Below the pieces are notes generated by a model. It saw nothing but the letters and a program-made list of their open reading frames with translations, had not been told where the DNA came from and did no database searches. A stretch of DNA of 64,000 nucleotides from Candidatus Obscuribacter sp. Its GTDB lineage: Bacteria; Cyanobacteriota; Vampirovibrionia; Obscuribacterales; Obscuribacteraceae. A program made the position numbers and the translations under genes. The DNA lies in NCBI GenBank assembly GCA_021772095.1, contig JADYXR010000174.1, forward strand, positions 62,001 to 126,000, written 5' to 3'. Every line of letters starts with the position of its first letter. The stretch's first letter is position 1. Below, piece by piece: positions 42,183 through 52,929 of the stretch.

Positions 42183-44131
42183 TGCTTCTGCAAGGATGGC
42201 TTCGCATCAGGTTTTTCTAACGCTGCCACAGTGAGACGGACGTCCTCTTCATTGATGGTGGACAGGATTTCTTCGTTGACGTGAGGCAAACTGATAATCC
42301 GATTCGCTTGATTTCCAATGATTGAGTGAAACACACGACGAACATCTCGTGCGTTTCCGTATCCTTCGCGGCGCTCGGAGTAAAGTTTCTCGAACATCGC
42401 TTTAACGAGAAGCAGTGCCGGTGGGCTGGTTATGAACGCGGCACGAGAACAGAACAATTCATAGATCTGCAACATCTGCTCTGGTGAATAATCATCGAAG
42501 TGGAAGAACTTATTGAACAGAGATTTTAATGCAGAGTTCGCGTTTAGAAAGCGATCCATTTTTTCCGGATATCCGGCAACGATTACCACTAAGGTTTCAC
42601 TGTTGTCTTCCATCGCTTTGACCAGGGCGTCGACTGCTTCTTGTCCATTGGAATCTTGAATTAGTTCGTATGGTTCGTCGATGAAAAGAACACCACCAAG
42701 TGCGGACTCAACCACTTCTTTGATCTTTGCTTCTGTTTGTCCGGACAGACCTGCCACCAGATCAGCGCGGTCTACCTCGACGACGTGACCTTTCTCAATT
42801 ACGCCGAGAGTTCGATAGATATTGGCGAGAATTCTGGCGACGGATGTTTTTCCGGTTCCGGGATTGCCGTTGAACACAAACTGTTTTGCTATCGCTGAGC
42901 CCGGCATGCCTTTCGCTTCACGCATCTTCTGCACTTTTATAAAGTTGAGCAGTTGAGCCAAATCTTGTTTGACGGTATCGAGGCCGACCAGAGCGTTTAG
43001 TTCTTCAAGACTTTGATCAACTGTCACATTGCCTATCACTTGCGTTTCGCCGCTTTGTTTATCGAGGCTGTTATTTGATGGTTTTTGTTCGACTTCTGCA
43101 ATGCCGTGCGGATAGAGTGTGTTTTTGAATTGCTCCAACCAAGCCATTTCCTCTTCATCGACAGTGTTGTCTGATTTGAAAGCGGAGTTCGCCAATCTAA
43201 AATATAAGGAGCGTGCTCGATCACCGAGTTCTGTTTTCATCGAGTTATCGTAGATGTCGAGAATACTTACCAGCAGTGGCACTTCAGTGGGACTAATATT
43301 TTTCGATGCACCTCGGAAAATTTCCTGCAGATTTTCGACGCTGCCTTGTTTGCCGAAAAACATAAGCGTTGGTGCAAGATCGTGAAATAGTTCAAGTTCT
43401 TTTCTGTCAACGACTGAATCGACAAGAACGGCTTGAGCACAGTAGTTAGTAAAAGTTTTTCGGATGAAACCTTCGGTGTCTTTTAACGCGTCCATCTGTG
43501 TCAATTGATCCACGGTCTTAATTACATCGCGAGCGGGAACCGCAAATTCCAAAACGGCTTTGTTTAAATCAGCTGCCAGAGCGGTACTTTCAGGATGAAA
43601 ACATTTCTGCGGCAACCTGGACGCGGTAACAACTTCATTCCACATCGAATCGAAGAACTCGATGATTTGCGGGTCTTTAGCTCCCGGCTTCTCTACATTG
43701 TTGAGCGTGACGGTGACGATTTTTTGCAAAAGGTCTTTGTACATGCGCGCAGTATTGGTCTTTTCGATGGCGTCATAGCCGCGCAATAGATTGAGCGAAG
43801 TCGTCGGTGGTTCCCAATAGGCTTCTGTCTGCGCCAGGCTTGTAAACCTGGTTTTGTGCTCGTCGACCGTGCCGGAGGCGTGATAATTCTGCAGCGCGTG
43901 GTCGTACAGATCGCCCATAAATGCATGTTGGCGCCACGAAATTCCACCTTTCATTACATGAAGAGATGTGGCGATCTGGGTCATATCAAGTGCTATCTGG
44001 CGGGACGCGTCGGGCTTGTCCTCATCGGCACGCCAAGTTTGCAAAAGACGTTCCTGAAGAGCCTGGATCACGTTGTTGACGACGGCATCGAACAATCTGC
44101 GAAAGCCAAGGATGTGCGTAGAATTGGGCAT
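42176..44131 (-). CDS. CbbX/SpoVK-type AAA+ ATPase with TerB-like N-terminal region
   Basis: 651 residues. The ATG at 44131 is chosen for GGAAGGA just before it; longer frames would overlap the divergent methyltransferase. The N-terminal ~330 residues are helical; segments such as DRKELELFHDLAPTLMFFG and DEEEMAWLEQF look like the TerB-type metal-binding helix pairs, but this is tentative. The AAA+ core is clear: LVGLDTVKQDLAQLL, Walker A GNPGTGKTS, Walker B GGVLFIDEPYEL and the arginine-rich C-terminal helical lid (GYGNARDVRRVFHSI). This group remodels proteins; Rubisco activase CbbX is a relative. The likely role is an ATP-driven chaperone; the partner is unknown. Confidence 0.9.
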   Translation of the reverse strand: MPNSTHILGFRRLFDAVVNNVIQALQERLLQTWRADEDKPDASRQIALDMTQIATSLHVMKGGISWRQHAFMGDLYDHALQNYHASGTVDEHKTRFTSLAQTEAYWEPPTTSLNLLRGYDAIEKTNTARMYKDLLQKIVTVTLNNVEKPGAKDPQIIEFFDSMWNEVVTASRLPQKCFHPESTALAADLNKAVLEFAVPARDVIKTVDQLTQMDALKDTEGFIRKTFTNYCAQAVLVDSVVDRKELELFHDLAPTLMFFGKQGSVENLQEIFRGASKNISPTEVPLLVSILDIYDNSMKTELGDRARSLYFRLANSAFKSDNTVDEEEMAWLEQFKNTLYPHGIAEVEQKPSNNSLDKQSGETQVIGNVTVDQSLEELNALVGLDTVKQDLAQLLNFIKVQKMREAKGMPGSAIAKQFVFNGNPGTGKTSVARILANIYRTLGVIEKGHVVEVDRADLVAGLSGQTEAKIKEVVESALGGVLFIDEPYELIQDSNGQEAVDALVKAMEDNSETLVVIVAGYPEKMDRFLNANSALKSLFNKFFHFDDYSPEQMLQIYELFCSRAAFITSPPALLLVKAMFEKLYSERREGYGNARDVRRVFHSIIGNQANRIISLPHVNEEILSTINEEDVRLTVAALEKPDAKPSLQKQA

Positions 44132-44293
44132 TTGTCCTTCCGGTAGCGAAAAACACATGGTCTTTATACCCAGTCGGCTTTGTAAAAGCAAATGAATCTG
44201 ACAACTCGGGCGGATCAGATTGGCGCCATAACTGAACTTTTCGAGCGTTTCAAGCGCTGTGAACGCAGGCTGCGAAAATGCTACTTTAAGAGC

Positions 44294-44974
44294 ATGGACA
44301 AAACTTCCAAAATCAAAGCTATCGTTAGTTTTCTCACTATGCCAGTCGTTTTGGGAGCACCGCTTTTTCTGCCGGCACAAACGTGGGATTTTTGGCAAGC
44401 CTGGGTTTTTCTAGTTGTTTTCTGTGGCGCCACGATTGCGCACGGAGTGATCTTGGCGATTCGTGCACCAGAAGTGTTGGTGCGCAGAATGAAGGCTGGT
44501 CCCACGGCTGAGACGCGACCGGTTCAGCGAATTGTTATGACCTTCGTCACTGCGTCATTTTTTGTTCTTCTGGTTTTGTGCGGACTCGATCACAAATTCG
44601 GCTGGTCGAATGTTCCGATACCGGCGGTGCTGTTCGGCAATTTGTTGATAGTGTTTAGTTTCGTCCTATTCACGAAAGTGTGTTTGGAAAACCACTATGC
44701 CGCAGCCACGATTCAACTTGCAGAAGGACAGCATGTTGTGGATACGGGAATGTATGGAATTGTGCGACATCCCATGTACGCCGGGGCTCTTTTGCTGATG
44801 CTCGGGATTCCGCTCGCGCTTGGATCGGCGTGTTCTGCACCGGTCATACTTGTGACCATTGGCGTTCTGATTTGGCGAATTGTGGATGAAGAGAAATTTT
44901 TGCGCGCGCATCTTAACGGTTACACCGAGTACTGTCAAAAGGTGAAATACCGCTTGCTGCCTGGGATTTATTGA
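44294..44974 (+). CDS. Isoprenylcysteine carboxyl methyltransferase-family membrane protein
   Basis: 226 residues from ATG 44294; an upstream start would overlap the divergent gene. There are about five transmembrane helices. The ICMT/PEMT signature is present: DTGMYGIVRHPMYAGALLL, which binds AdoMet, then RIVDEEKFLRAHLNGYTEYCQKVKYRL. Bacterial members methylate small membrane-linked molecules or lipids; the substrate is not known. It is divergent from the AAA+ gene with 162 bp between starts. Confidence 0.9.
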   Translation: MDKTSKIKAIVSFLTMPVVLGAPLFLPAQTWDFWQAWVFLVVFCGATIAHGVILAIRAPEVLVRRMKAGPTAETRPVQRIVMTFVTASFFVLLVLCGLDHKFGWSNVPIPAVLFGNLLIVFSFVLFTKVCLENHYAAATIQLAEGQHVVDTGMYGIVRHPMYAGALLLMLGIPLALGSACSAPVILVTIGVLIWRIVDEEKFLRAHLNGYTEYCQKVKYRLLPGIY

Positions 44975-45034
44975 TTTTTTTGTATTGCGGCTAAACGATT
45001 TTTACTCGGCTCGAAGGAACCGCACGGTTGCGCC

Positions 45035-45053
45035 AGTACTACATGTGGTGCTG
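45035..45053. repeat. Copy of dispersed hairpin motif
   Basis: AGTACTACATGTGGTGCTG lies between the convergent methyltransferase and DUF389 genes. It fits the family with consensus GGYACCNMATRTGGTG; other copies are at 32048, 42023, 46621, 57856 and 59201, and on the minus strand at 29311. Confidence 0.55.
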
Positions 45054-45108
45054 TTTGTTGTGGGCGTGTGATTCCACTCGCAGAATTCAATTCGGAATCA
45101 GGTCCAAA

Positions 45109-46491
<1,383 letters not shown>

Positions 46492-46620
46492 ACTGCATTA
46501 TGCCAGATGCTGACTTCGTCTGGTTTCATTCGGGTCAAAAGAACATTTCAAACCGTTTTCTCAATCCTTCAATTTCCGGAATCAGCGGATTTCGCGAAAG
46601 CGTGCTCATGGATTCAACCT

Positions 46621-46640
46621 GGCACCTAATGTGGTGGCGC
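46621..46640. repeat. Copy of dispersed hairpin motif
   Basis: GGCACCTAATGTGGTGGCGC is in the gap between the DUF389 gene start (46491) and the exchanger gene end (46686). GGCACC can pair with the GGTGGC-like half, so a small stem-loop is possible. Confidence 0.55.
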
Positions 46641-46685
46641 AAGATGGGAGCGAGGCTGCTGAAGCCGGACTTCCTGTTTCGGTAC

Positions 46686-47693
46686 TTAATGAGCCCAAAA
46701 TAGAAGCGCACAAGAAGCAATATAGACCAGGCATATGGCAATAGCGTCTCCGGCAAGGAACCAGAATTTTTTCTCTGATCTATAAGTAAGTCCGATCACT
46801 ACAATAGCTAATGCCATGATCGCGCAGAGTGCGGTGGCTGCATTGGTCATTGAAACCGAACGTAAAAGAGGCCCTTTCAGATAACAAAAGTCCGTTATTG
46901 ACAAGATGGCTACGTTGAACAGGTTGCTTCCCAGCAAATTGCCCACGGCCATATCGAAGGCGCCCATGCGCGCAGCCGCAACCGATACCGTGATTTCCGG
47001 AAGTGACGTTGTAATTGCAATAAAAGAAGAGCCGATGAAGCTTTCGCCCATCCCAGTCTGGCGCGCAATTTCTTCACCAATGCCCGGAAGATAGCATGCT
47101 GCGACAACTATAAGTAGCGAGTTTAGGAAGAACATGAGTGATATGAATTTGAGACTCTTCTGTGAATTTGCAGTTGCTTCAACAACCTCACCTACAAATT
47201 CCGAGAGGCGTCCTTTTTCGTAGTCGTATATAAGCCGCATGGCAAAAAAGTAAATCAAGATGTAAACCAGACTCATAGGATCGATCGAATTAAGAACGCC
47301 GATTACCGGCATATACTTGCTAAAAACGATATCTATGGCAACAGTAGCAAGCAGAATAATTCCGAAACCACAAGAAAGCATGTGCCCCTGTTGAACCATG
47401 CGAGAAACGGGGCGATTCTTCGAGAGCAAATCAAGGAATGCGATTACCATCATGTTGAACATGCAACTACCAATGGTGCCGCTCACAGCCATGTCTGGCA
47501 AGTCATGGAGTGTTACCGCACTGACTCCAGTGATTAGCTCCGGCAGTGACGTCACGGTAGCCAATAGAACCAGTCCGATCCAATTTTTGCCAAGACCGGT
47601 TTTCTCAGCGATTGCGTCACCGTAAATGCTGAGCCGACTTCCGGCATATAAAATCACGCCGGCACAAACGATAAACTCAAACCATACATTCAT
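46686..47693 (-). CDS. Na/Ca-type cation exchanger (CaCA family)
   Basis: 335-residue inner-membrane exchanger with two homologous halves. Each has the alpha repeat with acidic and small residues: LGKNWIGLVLLATVTSLPEL in the first and MGESFIGSSFIAITTSLPEI in the second. Later GNLLGSNLFNVAIL and GTIGSCMFNMMVI are the usual partners. There are ten hydrophobic segments. The overall form is the bacterial YrbG-like calcium/sodium exchanger; ion specificity is not determined. A copy of the dispersed motif lies downstream. The gap to the next, divergent gene is 335 bp. Confidence 0.92.
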   Translation of the reverse strand: MNVWFEFIVCAGVILYAGSRLSIYGDAIAEKTGLGKNWIGLVLLATVTSLPELITGVSAVTLHDLPDMAVSGTIGSCMFNMMVIAFLDLLSKNRPVSRMVQQGHMLSCGFGIILLATVAIDIVFSKYMPVIGVLNSIDPMSLVYILIYFFAMRLIYDYEKGRLSEFVGEVVEATANSQKSLKFISLMFFLNSLLIVVAACYLPGIGEEIARQTGMGESFIGSSFIAITTSLPEITVSVAAARMGAFDMAVGNLLGSNLFNVAILSITDFCYLKGPLLRSVSMTNAATALCAIMALAIVVIGLTYRSEKKFWFLAGDAIAICLVYIASCALLFWAH

Positions 47694-48028
47694 ATTTCAA
47701 ACCGATATAAAAACTTGTCATGTTCCGGGATGTCGCGTTTCGAAAAGGTTTCATCATACACGTCTTATACAGTGCAATGCTAATCTTCCTCAAGGAAGGC
47801 TTTGAGTTTTGAGAGCGTGTTCGAGTGCAGCAAAGCGTTTTTTTATCGTTCTTCGTTCAAAAGTCGCATTTTATCCTTTCCAGAGTTGCAACTCCAAAGG
47901 ACATGCGGCACCTGTCAGAACCCTGGCAACCACGCTTGATTTCATAATGATATAGTTAAGTCCAAGCACGTGCGCTAGCGAACATTGCCGCGCGGTGAAC
48001 AAGGTGACTGGTTTTAGCGAGTAAATGC
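47694..48028. other. Divergent intergenic region with hairpin
   Basis: 335 bp between the exchanger and the TPR gene. A long dyad is visible: CCTTT (47875-47879) pairs with AAAGG (47896-47900) around the 12-bp palindrome GAGTTGCAACTC (47883-47894). It is followed by a CCCTGGCAACC stretch that recalls SAM-riboswitch cores, but the rest of such a fold is not present. This may be a regulatory RNA leader of the plus-strand gene. Confidence 0.4.
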
Positions 48029-48865
48029 ATGTTCAATCGGATTCTGTATGTGGTGATCGCGGCATCAACGGCTGTATTGGTGTCGATTCCTTCTGTGTCT
48101 GCACTCGATGGTCTGTTGATTTCGACGAATTTGAGCGGCAAAGAGCGAAAAGATATGACGCCCCAGGAGTACTACACTTCCGTTAAGCTCGAAGCCGCCA
48201 AGGCATACAGTGAGAGCCAGGCGTTGAAGAGTCAGGGCAAGTTTTTTGAAGCTTCCAAGTATATGAGGAAGTGTTTGGCAATCAGGCACTACTTCGTCGC
48301 GACAGATAAAGAAATTCCTGCGTTGAAGCAGAAACTTGGAGAGCTGCTTGTCGCTGCTGGAAAAAATGATGAAGCACTCCAGGTCTTCGCTGAAGCGACC
48401 GGGGAATTTGCTCGATGGTACGGACCAGGATGTACACAGTCGATTGCGCCTTTAACGATGGCAGGCAACATTTTTTTGGCCCGGGCAAATTATCCGAAGG
48501 CACTGAACAACTTCCTGCAAGCGTACGCAATTTCGCAGCGAAACAGTGGTGTCAATTCGCCTGAATGCATGAATCTGCGCCTTCAATTGGCGGCTTCACA
48601 CAAGGGCTCGTTGCAGTTCGAGCCGGCGGCCACGCTGTATGCCGAGGCGCTCGATCGTCAGCAGAAAAATGAAAAGCTAATCGATCGTGAACGGCTTCAA
48701 ACTACATTGCAAGACTATGCAACCGTATTGAAGGAGCTTAAGAAGGGCGACGAGGCAGCCAAAATACTCGAGCGCGCTAGCGCGATGCAGCCCGCGGACG
48801 CGAAGCCTGGTGCAGGCGAAGATGGACAAGCGAAGCCCGTTCAACAGCCTGTCATTAATAAATGA
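48029..48865 (+). CDS. Exported TPR protein
   Basis: 278 residues. The signal peptide (FNRILYVVIAASTAVLVSIP, cleavage after VSA) leads a soluble domain with about four tetratricopeptide repeats (LKQKLGELLVAAGKNDEALQVFAEATG, then IAPLTMAGNIFLARANYPKALNNFLQAY, then LQLAASHKGSLQFEPAATLYAEALDR). The tail is Gly/Ala/Lys/Gln-rich. TPRs bind partner proteins; the partner is not known. It is a single transcription unit. Confidence 0.85.
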   Translation: MFNRILYVVIAASTAVLVSIPSVSALDGLLISTNLSGKERKDMTPQEYYTSVKLEAAKAYSESQALKSQGKFFEASKYMRKCLAIRHYFVATDKEIPALKQKLGELLVAAGKNDEALQVFAEATGEFARWYGPGCTQSIAPLTMAGNIFLARANYPKALNNFLQAYAISQRNSGVNSPECMNLRLQLAASHKGSLQFEPAATLYAEALDRQQKNEKLIDRERLQTTLQDYATVLKELKKGDEAAKILERASAMQPADAKPGAGEDGQAKPVQQPVINK

Positions 48866-48941
48866 CGATACTGTAAGCGGTGCTAACTGAATGCACTGTT
48901 TCGATCAGGCGCACGATCACACGGTCGGATGATCAAATCAC

Positions 48942-50111
48942 TCACTTCGCGGCTTGATTAGGAGCTGGTTTAGCGAGAGCCTCACGGGCTTTTCGCATGC
49001 CTGTTGCCATATTCTTCAAACCTTCGCGCATCGCCGGAGTATCATCGAGGCGCAAACATTCGTCGGCAATTTTTTGAGCTTCGGCGTCTCGATTTGCGCC
49101 GACGTATGCACCATAAAGTAAAAGCACCATACTCGGAAATGCATCGAAATCTTTTGCAACTTCTGTGTCGGGACGCGGTTTTTTCATGTCTTGGGCGCGC
49201 TTGTAGAGTTCCTGTAATTGCGCCATCGGGTCAGGATACAGGAAGTTTGCAACGTCACCATATCTGGTGTTCGAGAAAAGAACAGGTTCAAGCAATCCAA
49301 TATGCTTTTTGAAAATTTCACGTTGCTCTGGATTGTTTTTCGTTTTGTCGAACCACGCCAGAGAGCGCGCATTATCCTCGAGAACCCCATTCAATAGGAG
49401 CCAATCATGTCTATTCTCAGCCTTTTCAGCGGCATCCCGCATCTCTGATATTTTTGATTTTGCCGGCGCGTAAGTTGCCGTAAGTTTTTTCAATTCAAAT
49501 GGTACCATTGAGCGTCGCAGATCACCGACGTTCTGGTCTCCAGCCTTGATGTTATTCCACAGCCAGAGATACTCTTCCAGCGCTTCTGCATTTTTACCGG
49601 ACGATTGCATATCGCGAGCCTTGCTGAGGTGCTCCCACACATCGGCACCTCCCGATTCAGCCTGCTTCTCGAGTTCCACTGAGGTCTTTCCGCTCTTGGC
49701 TCCTTCGAGCCATTGCAAGAGTTCAGATGCTCCCATAAAGCCGACCTGTCTACCAAATTCTTTTGCACCACTTTGAGGAGTGAACAGAACTATAGTCGGC
49801 ATGGCTTCGACGTTGAGCGCTTCAGTTGATTTTTTGTCTTTATCAACATCGACTTGAACAGCGATCGCGTTTTCTTTTATCCATGCTTGAACTGATTCAT
49901 CTGTCCATGTTGTTGATTCCATTTTCTTGCATGGCGGGCACCATGACGCGGTGAAATCCACAAGTAAATACTTGCTGTCTTTTTGCGCTTGCTGTTTTGC
50001 TTGTTCAAACGAATATTCGGAGAAAACTTCCGAATGCGAAGACGCCGCTGTTGCGCAGGACAAAGTGAGGAAAAGAGAGAATATGAGGTGTTGCCAAACT
50101 TTCCGTTTCAT
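48942..50111 (-). CDS. Exported thioredoxin-fold protein with helical C-terminal domain
   Basis: 389 residues. After the signal peptide (cleavage near ATAASS) comes a DsbD-gamma-like thioredoxin domain (~28-140): SWCPPCKKMES with active-site C58 and C61, and the cis-proline in AMPTIVLF. The C-terminal ~240 residues are helical and repeat-like (AEALEEYLWLWNNI, then EKAENRHDWLLLNGVLEDN), looking like tetratricopeptide or similar repeats. The whole is an envelope oxidoreductase/thiol partner with a repeat domain. A possible small gene ends 12 bp before its start. Confidence 0.9.
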   Translation of the reverse strand: MKRKVWQHLIFSLFLTLSCATAASSHSEVFSEYSFEQAKQQAQKDSKYLLVDFTASWCPPCKKMESTTWTDESVQAWIKENAIAVQVDVDKDKKSTEALNVEAMPTIVLFTPQSGAKEFGRQVGFMGASELLQWLEGAKSGKTSVELEKQAESGGADVWEHLSKARDMQSSGKNAEALEEYLWLWNNIKAGDQNVGDLRRSMVPFELKKLTATYAPAKSKISEMRDAAEKAENRHDWLLLNGVLEDNARSLAWFDKTKNNPEQREIFKKHIGLLEPVLFSNTRYGDVANFLYPDPMAQLQELYKRAQDMKKPRPDTEVAKDFDAFPSMVLLLYGAYVGANRDAEAQKIADECLRLDDTPAMREGLKNMATGMRKAREALAKPAPNQAAK

Positions 50112-50123
50112 TCACGTCTCCGT

Positions 50124-50336
50124 CTATACCGTTGTCGTTTTTGGCGATGGAAGCTGCGCCAGCATTTCTTCAGCCTCGCGAATCCGCGGACTGTGTTCCG
50201 GCAGCACTTGCTTGCGCATTGGAATGGCGCAATTGTTCCAATGAAAGAAGAGCAGCAGGCGGATTGTTTTTAAAGTCGCTGCGACTTTGGCGCGGCCTAA
50301 ACGCAAGGCTTTGGAATTGTCTGAGTTTGTGCCCAT
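50124..50336 (-). CDS. Possible small protein upstream of thioredoxin-like gene
   Basis: 70 residues from ATG 50336, preceded by GGAAG about seven bases away. The sequence is basic at the start and helical at the end (SPRIREAEEMLAQLPSPK), with a hydrophobic middle (IRLLLFFHWNNC). It ends 12 bp before the start of the thioredoxin-like gene, consistent with a two-gene unit. No homologue is recognised; the frame also extends upstream without a convincing start. Confidence 0.45.
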   Translation of the reverse strand: MGTNSDNSKALRLGRAKVAATLKTIRLLLFFHWNNCAIPMRKQVLPEHSPRIREAEEMLAQLPSPKTTTV

Positions 50337-50562
50337 TTGAATTCTTCCGTACGTGAAAGCGACACGTTTTATGTACCCGGGAGGCATGCACTGAAATCGT
50401 TTTGGTGCAAAACGGAAAGATTTTGCTGTGCATTTGCACAGTCCGGTTGTGCAAAACGAGAATAGTCGAGGCTGACCCAACTATTCTCGTTTAGAGAGGA
50501 ACGGATGACGCGCGAGGGCGCAGTGATTTGAACAACCACTCACTCACGCGACCAGTTTAATC

Positions 50563-50703
50563 CTAGTGAAGTGAATCGACGTCGATGACGAATCGATAGC
50601 GAACGTCGCTCTTGAGCAATCTTTCGTACGCTTCATTTACTTTGTCGATGTCTGCTGCGATGTTGTGTTCCGCGCAAAAGTCGATCATCTCCACGTTGGC
50701 TCG
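50563..50703 (-). pseudogene. 3' remnant of a zinc alcohol dehydrogenase gene
   Basis: On the minus strand [18 protein letters not shown] then [19 protein letters not shown] is read in one frame to a TAG at 50563-50565. This is the C-terminus of NAD(P)-dependent alcohol dehydrogenases (cinnamyl/YahK/Ahr-like), with a short in-frame deletion in the middle. No start, cofactor-binding or zinc part remains: the upstream DNA is the end of the M20 gene. It is a gene relic, cut off by rearrangement next to 50714. Confidence 0.82.
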
Positions 50704-50713
50704 ATTCAGCCGT

Positions 50714-51895
50714 TTAAAGCTCGTTGATAATTCGCATTGCAGTTTCAGCTAAAACTGCGGCGCCGACGTGCAAGCAGCTTTCGTCGATGTCGAACGTCTG
50801 GCTCTGGTGACTGCGCCTGCTGCTTGTGATCTCCGCTCCCAGGTACATCATCGCTCCGGGAGCGTGCTCGGTCATAAGTGAGAATTGCGAATTCCATGAA
50901 CGTCGTTTGAGATCCATGACTTCGCTACTGCCGAGAAGATCGAGGGCAGATCCTCTCAAGGCGTCGACAATTTTTGCGCTCTCTATCGCCGAAACGTGGT
51001 TGTCTCCAAATTCAATAGTCGCTGCCGGATTGAGGTTTCGAATGGACTTCTCAATTTCTTCGTGCGCTTGATTGCGAATATCGTCGTTGAAGGTTTTCAA
51101 CGTTCCGGATATCACACCTTGCATCAATGAGTCTGAAGAATCCGGTACCGCGATTTTGTGCCCGCGCACCGAATCTAGTATCACTTCTCCAATGGGCACA
51201 TCTGACGATGAGAAGAGTGATAACTCGTTCAGAGCACAAATCATTCTGGCGATGTCCAGCATGACTGTTGGCTTCTGATCGTTCTGCTCCACGCCTATCT
51301 TGAAGATCTGTTCCGACATAACAGTCGCGCCGCACACGACGCCAACTTTTCGGCTCGGCATGGTAGCGTCGACGTGCAGTCCAAGAACCGCATCAACACC
51401 ATCAAGGCAACCGGATTCCATCATGGTCGTGATGCCGAGCTTGCCATCCGGGTCGTCGCCGGGTTGGATGATAATTCTAATTCGGCCCCTCACGTTCATT
51501 TTGGTCAAAATTTCAGCTGCACCGAGTGCGCACGCCAGGTGCGCATCATGTCCGCACGCATGCATTATTCCTGCGTTTTGCGAAGCGTAGCCGACTCGGT
51601 TCAACTCGGGGAGTGCTGTTGCATCCATGTCTGAACGGATAGCGACCATGAGGTTGCCCGTTCCATAGTCAGCGACTATACCTGTGTGATTTGAAAAAGT
51701 TTTGACGGAAAAACCTAAACTCTGTAGTCGATGCGCCGCAAATTTCGAAGTTTCAAATTCTTTGAAATTCAGCTCGGGATGCGCATGTACGTGACGGCGA
51801 ATGTTGATGATTTCGGCTTGCATTCGCTTCGCCTGTTCGAGTGTGGTGGAAAGCAGGACCGGTTCTCTGACCAGGACTTGAGCAGTGTTGAACAT
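50714..51895 (-). CDS. M20-family amidohydrolase (N-acyl-amino-acid type)
   Basis: 393 residues, a metal-dependent hydrolase of N-acylated amino acids or similar amides (M20D group). Metal-binding parts: [16 protein letters not shown] near the N-terminus, [15 protein letters not shown], and a later His in LGLHVD; the dimerisation domain follows. The usual QPAEE catalytic segment reads QPGDD, so the general base Glu is replaced by Asp or shifted. Activity is thus uncertain. No signal peptide. The gene starts with a long 31-residue helical lead. It ends directly against an alcohol dehydrogenase relic. Confidence 0.9.
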   Translation of the reverse strand: MFNTAQVLVREPVLLSTTLEQAKRMQAEIINIRRHVHAHPELNFKEFETSKFAAHRLQSLGFSVKTFSNHTGIVADYGTGNLMVAIRSDMDATALPELNRVGYASQNAGIMHACGHDAHLACALGAAEILTKMNVRGRIRIIIQPGDDPDGKLGITTMMESGCLDGVDAVLGLHVDATMPSRKVGVVCGATVMSEQIFKIGVEQNDQKPTVMLDIARMICALNELSLFSSSDVPIGEVILDSVRGHKIAVPDSSDSLMQGVISGTLKTFNDDIRNQAHEEIEKSIRNLNPAATIEFGDNHVSAIESAKIVDALRGSALDLLGSSEVMDLKRRSWNSQFSLMTEHAPGAMMYLGAEITSSRRSHQSQTFDIDESCLHVGAAVLAETAMRIINEL

Positions 51896-52242
51896 TTACG
51901 AATCCTTTAAACAGAGGTGCGATGCGAATCTTCGTGGGATGCCAAAGACGTCCATCGATTTAATGAAGGCACTAAAATGTATTTTTTTTCAGCAGGCTCG
52001 GTTCGAGTCCGCATTACCAAACTAATTCTGGGCGGTTGAACAAAACCTGAACCGCGGCGGTACAACATTCGTAATTCCACCAGAGAACGGCGTCTGCAAG
52101 CCTTTCGATCAGTTCCGGAAAGGACGCCTGGATTCGTTTTTCAGTGAGTGAATTCGGCAACGGTCCATACAAGTGGCAGGACAAAGCGAGCGGCTCTTCA
52201 ATTTCTAACTTGTTTGTCGAGGCGCGACTTCGGTTTTGAAGG
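51896..52242. other. Intergenic region with an unassigned open frame
   Basis: 347 bp. On the minus strand a frame without an ATG is open for about 75 codons to a stop at 52014-52016 and reads like protein (ASFPELIERLADAVLWWNY). It starts within the DUF1348 gene in another frame and may be a gene relic or chance. A GGTTCGAGTCC stretch at about 52000 resembles a tRNA T-loop but no tRNA is present. Confidence 0.35.
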
Positions 52243-52710
52243 TCACAAGCCGAGTTCCGTCAATCCAAGATGGTCGTCAGGACGACGACCAAGAGGCCAG
52301 CGATATTTCCGTTCTGATTCTTCGATTGGCAAATCGTTGATGCTCGCGAATCGCCAGATCATTAATCCATCGTCATTAAATTCCCAATTCTCATTGCCGT
52401 AAGAACGCATCCAGTTTCCGGAGTCGTCATGACATTCGTAAGCAAAGCGAACGGCGATGCGTCTGCCATCGTACGCCCAAAGTTCTTTGATCAGCCTGTA
52501 CTCTAGTTCTCGGCTCCACTTGCGAGTGAGAAACGCGACTATTTCATCAGTTCCTGTTATGAATTCGGCGCGATTTCGCCACCGAGAATCTGATGAATAG
52601 GCTTGCGCGACAAGATTCGGATTGCGAGAATTCCAACCGTCCTCGGCGAGGCGAACTTTCTCAATCGCTGTTTCGAGTGTGAATGGTGGTAGCGGTAATC
52701 GTGGTGTCAT
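52243..52710 (-). CDS. DUF1348 (SnoaL/NTF2-like fold) protein
   Basis: 155 residues from ATG 52710; the longer frame to 52794 adds 28 residues not seen in the family. The DUF1348 pattern runs through: [26 protein letters not shown], then [25 protein letters not shown]-type strand ([21 protein letters not shown]) and [19 protein letters not shown]. The SnoaL-like fold binds small hydrophobic ligands; no function is established. No good ribosome-binding site is visible. Confidence 0.88.
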   Translation of the reverse strand: MTPRLPLPPFTLETAIEKVRLAEDGWNSRNPNLVAQAYSSDSRWRNRAEFITGTDEIVAFLTRKWSRELEYRLIKELWAYDGRRIAVRFAYECHDDSGNWMRSYGNENWEFNDDGLMIWRFASINDLPIEESERKYRWPLGRRPDDHLGLTELGL

Positions 52711-52929
52711 GTTTCTGTATGTCCCGGGGCGTGGAATACTTTCTTTGCGTTCAGCGGTGTCATTCGATGCAGTCCATTCTGTTCTATTGAACATTCAGCG
52801 TTTAGTTCTGAAATTCTATGCCAATCTTTGATTCAGAACCAACCAAGTAGTTAATTTTAGATCTATAATTTGCAAGAGTGAAGCGAGCGCGCGATTCGCC
52901 GCTTCGACGAATACTTACGGGGTCCTTGC

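Noticed and set aside
47875-47931. SAM-riboswitch-like CCCTGGCAACC after a hairpin
   Set aside because: The GGTGC partner and the rest of the SAM-I/IV core are missing, and the downstream gene is a TPR protein with no link to methionine.
51990-52020. tRNA-like GGTTCGAGTCC then ATTACCA
   Set aside because: T-stem has only three pairs and no cloverleaf is found.
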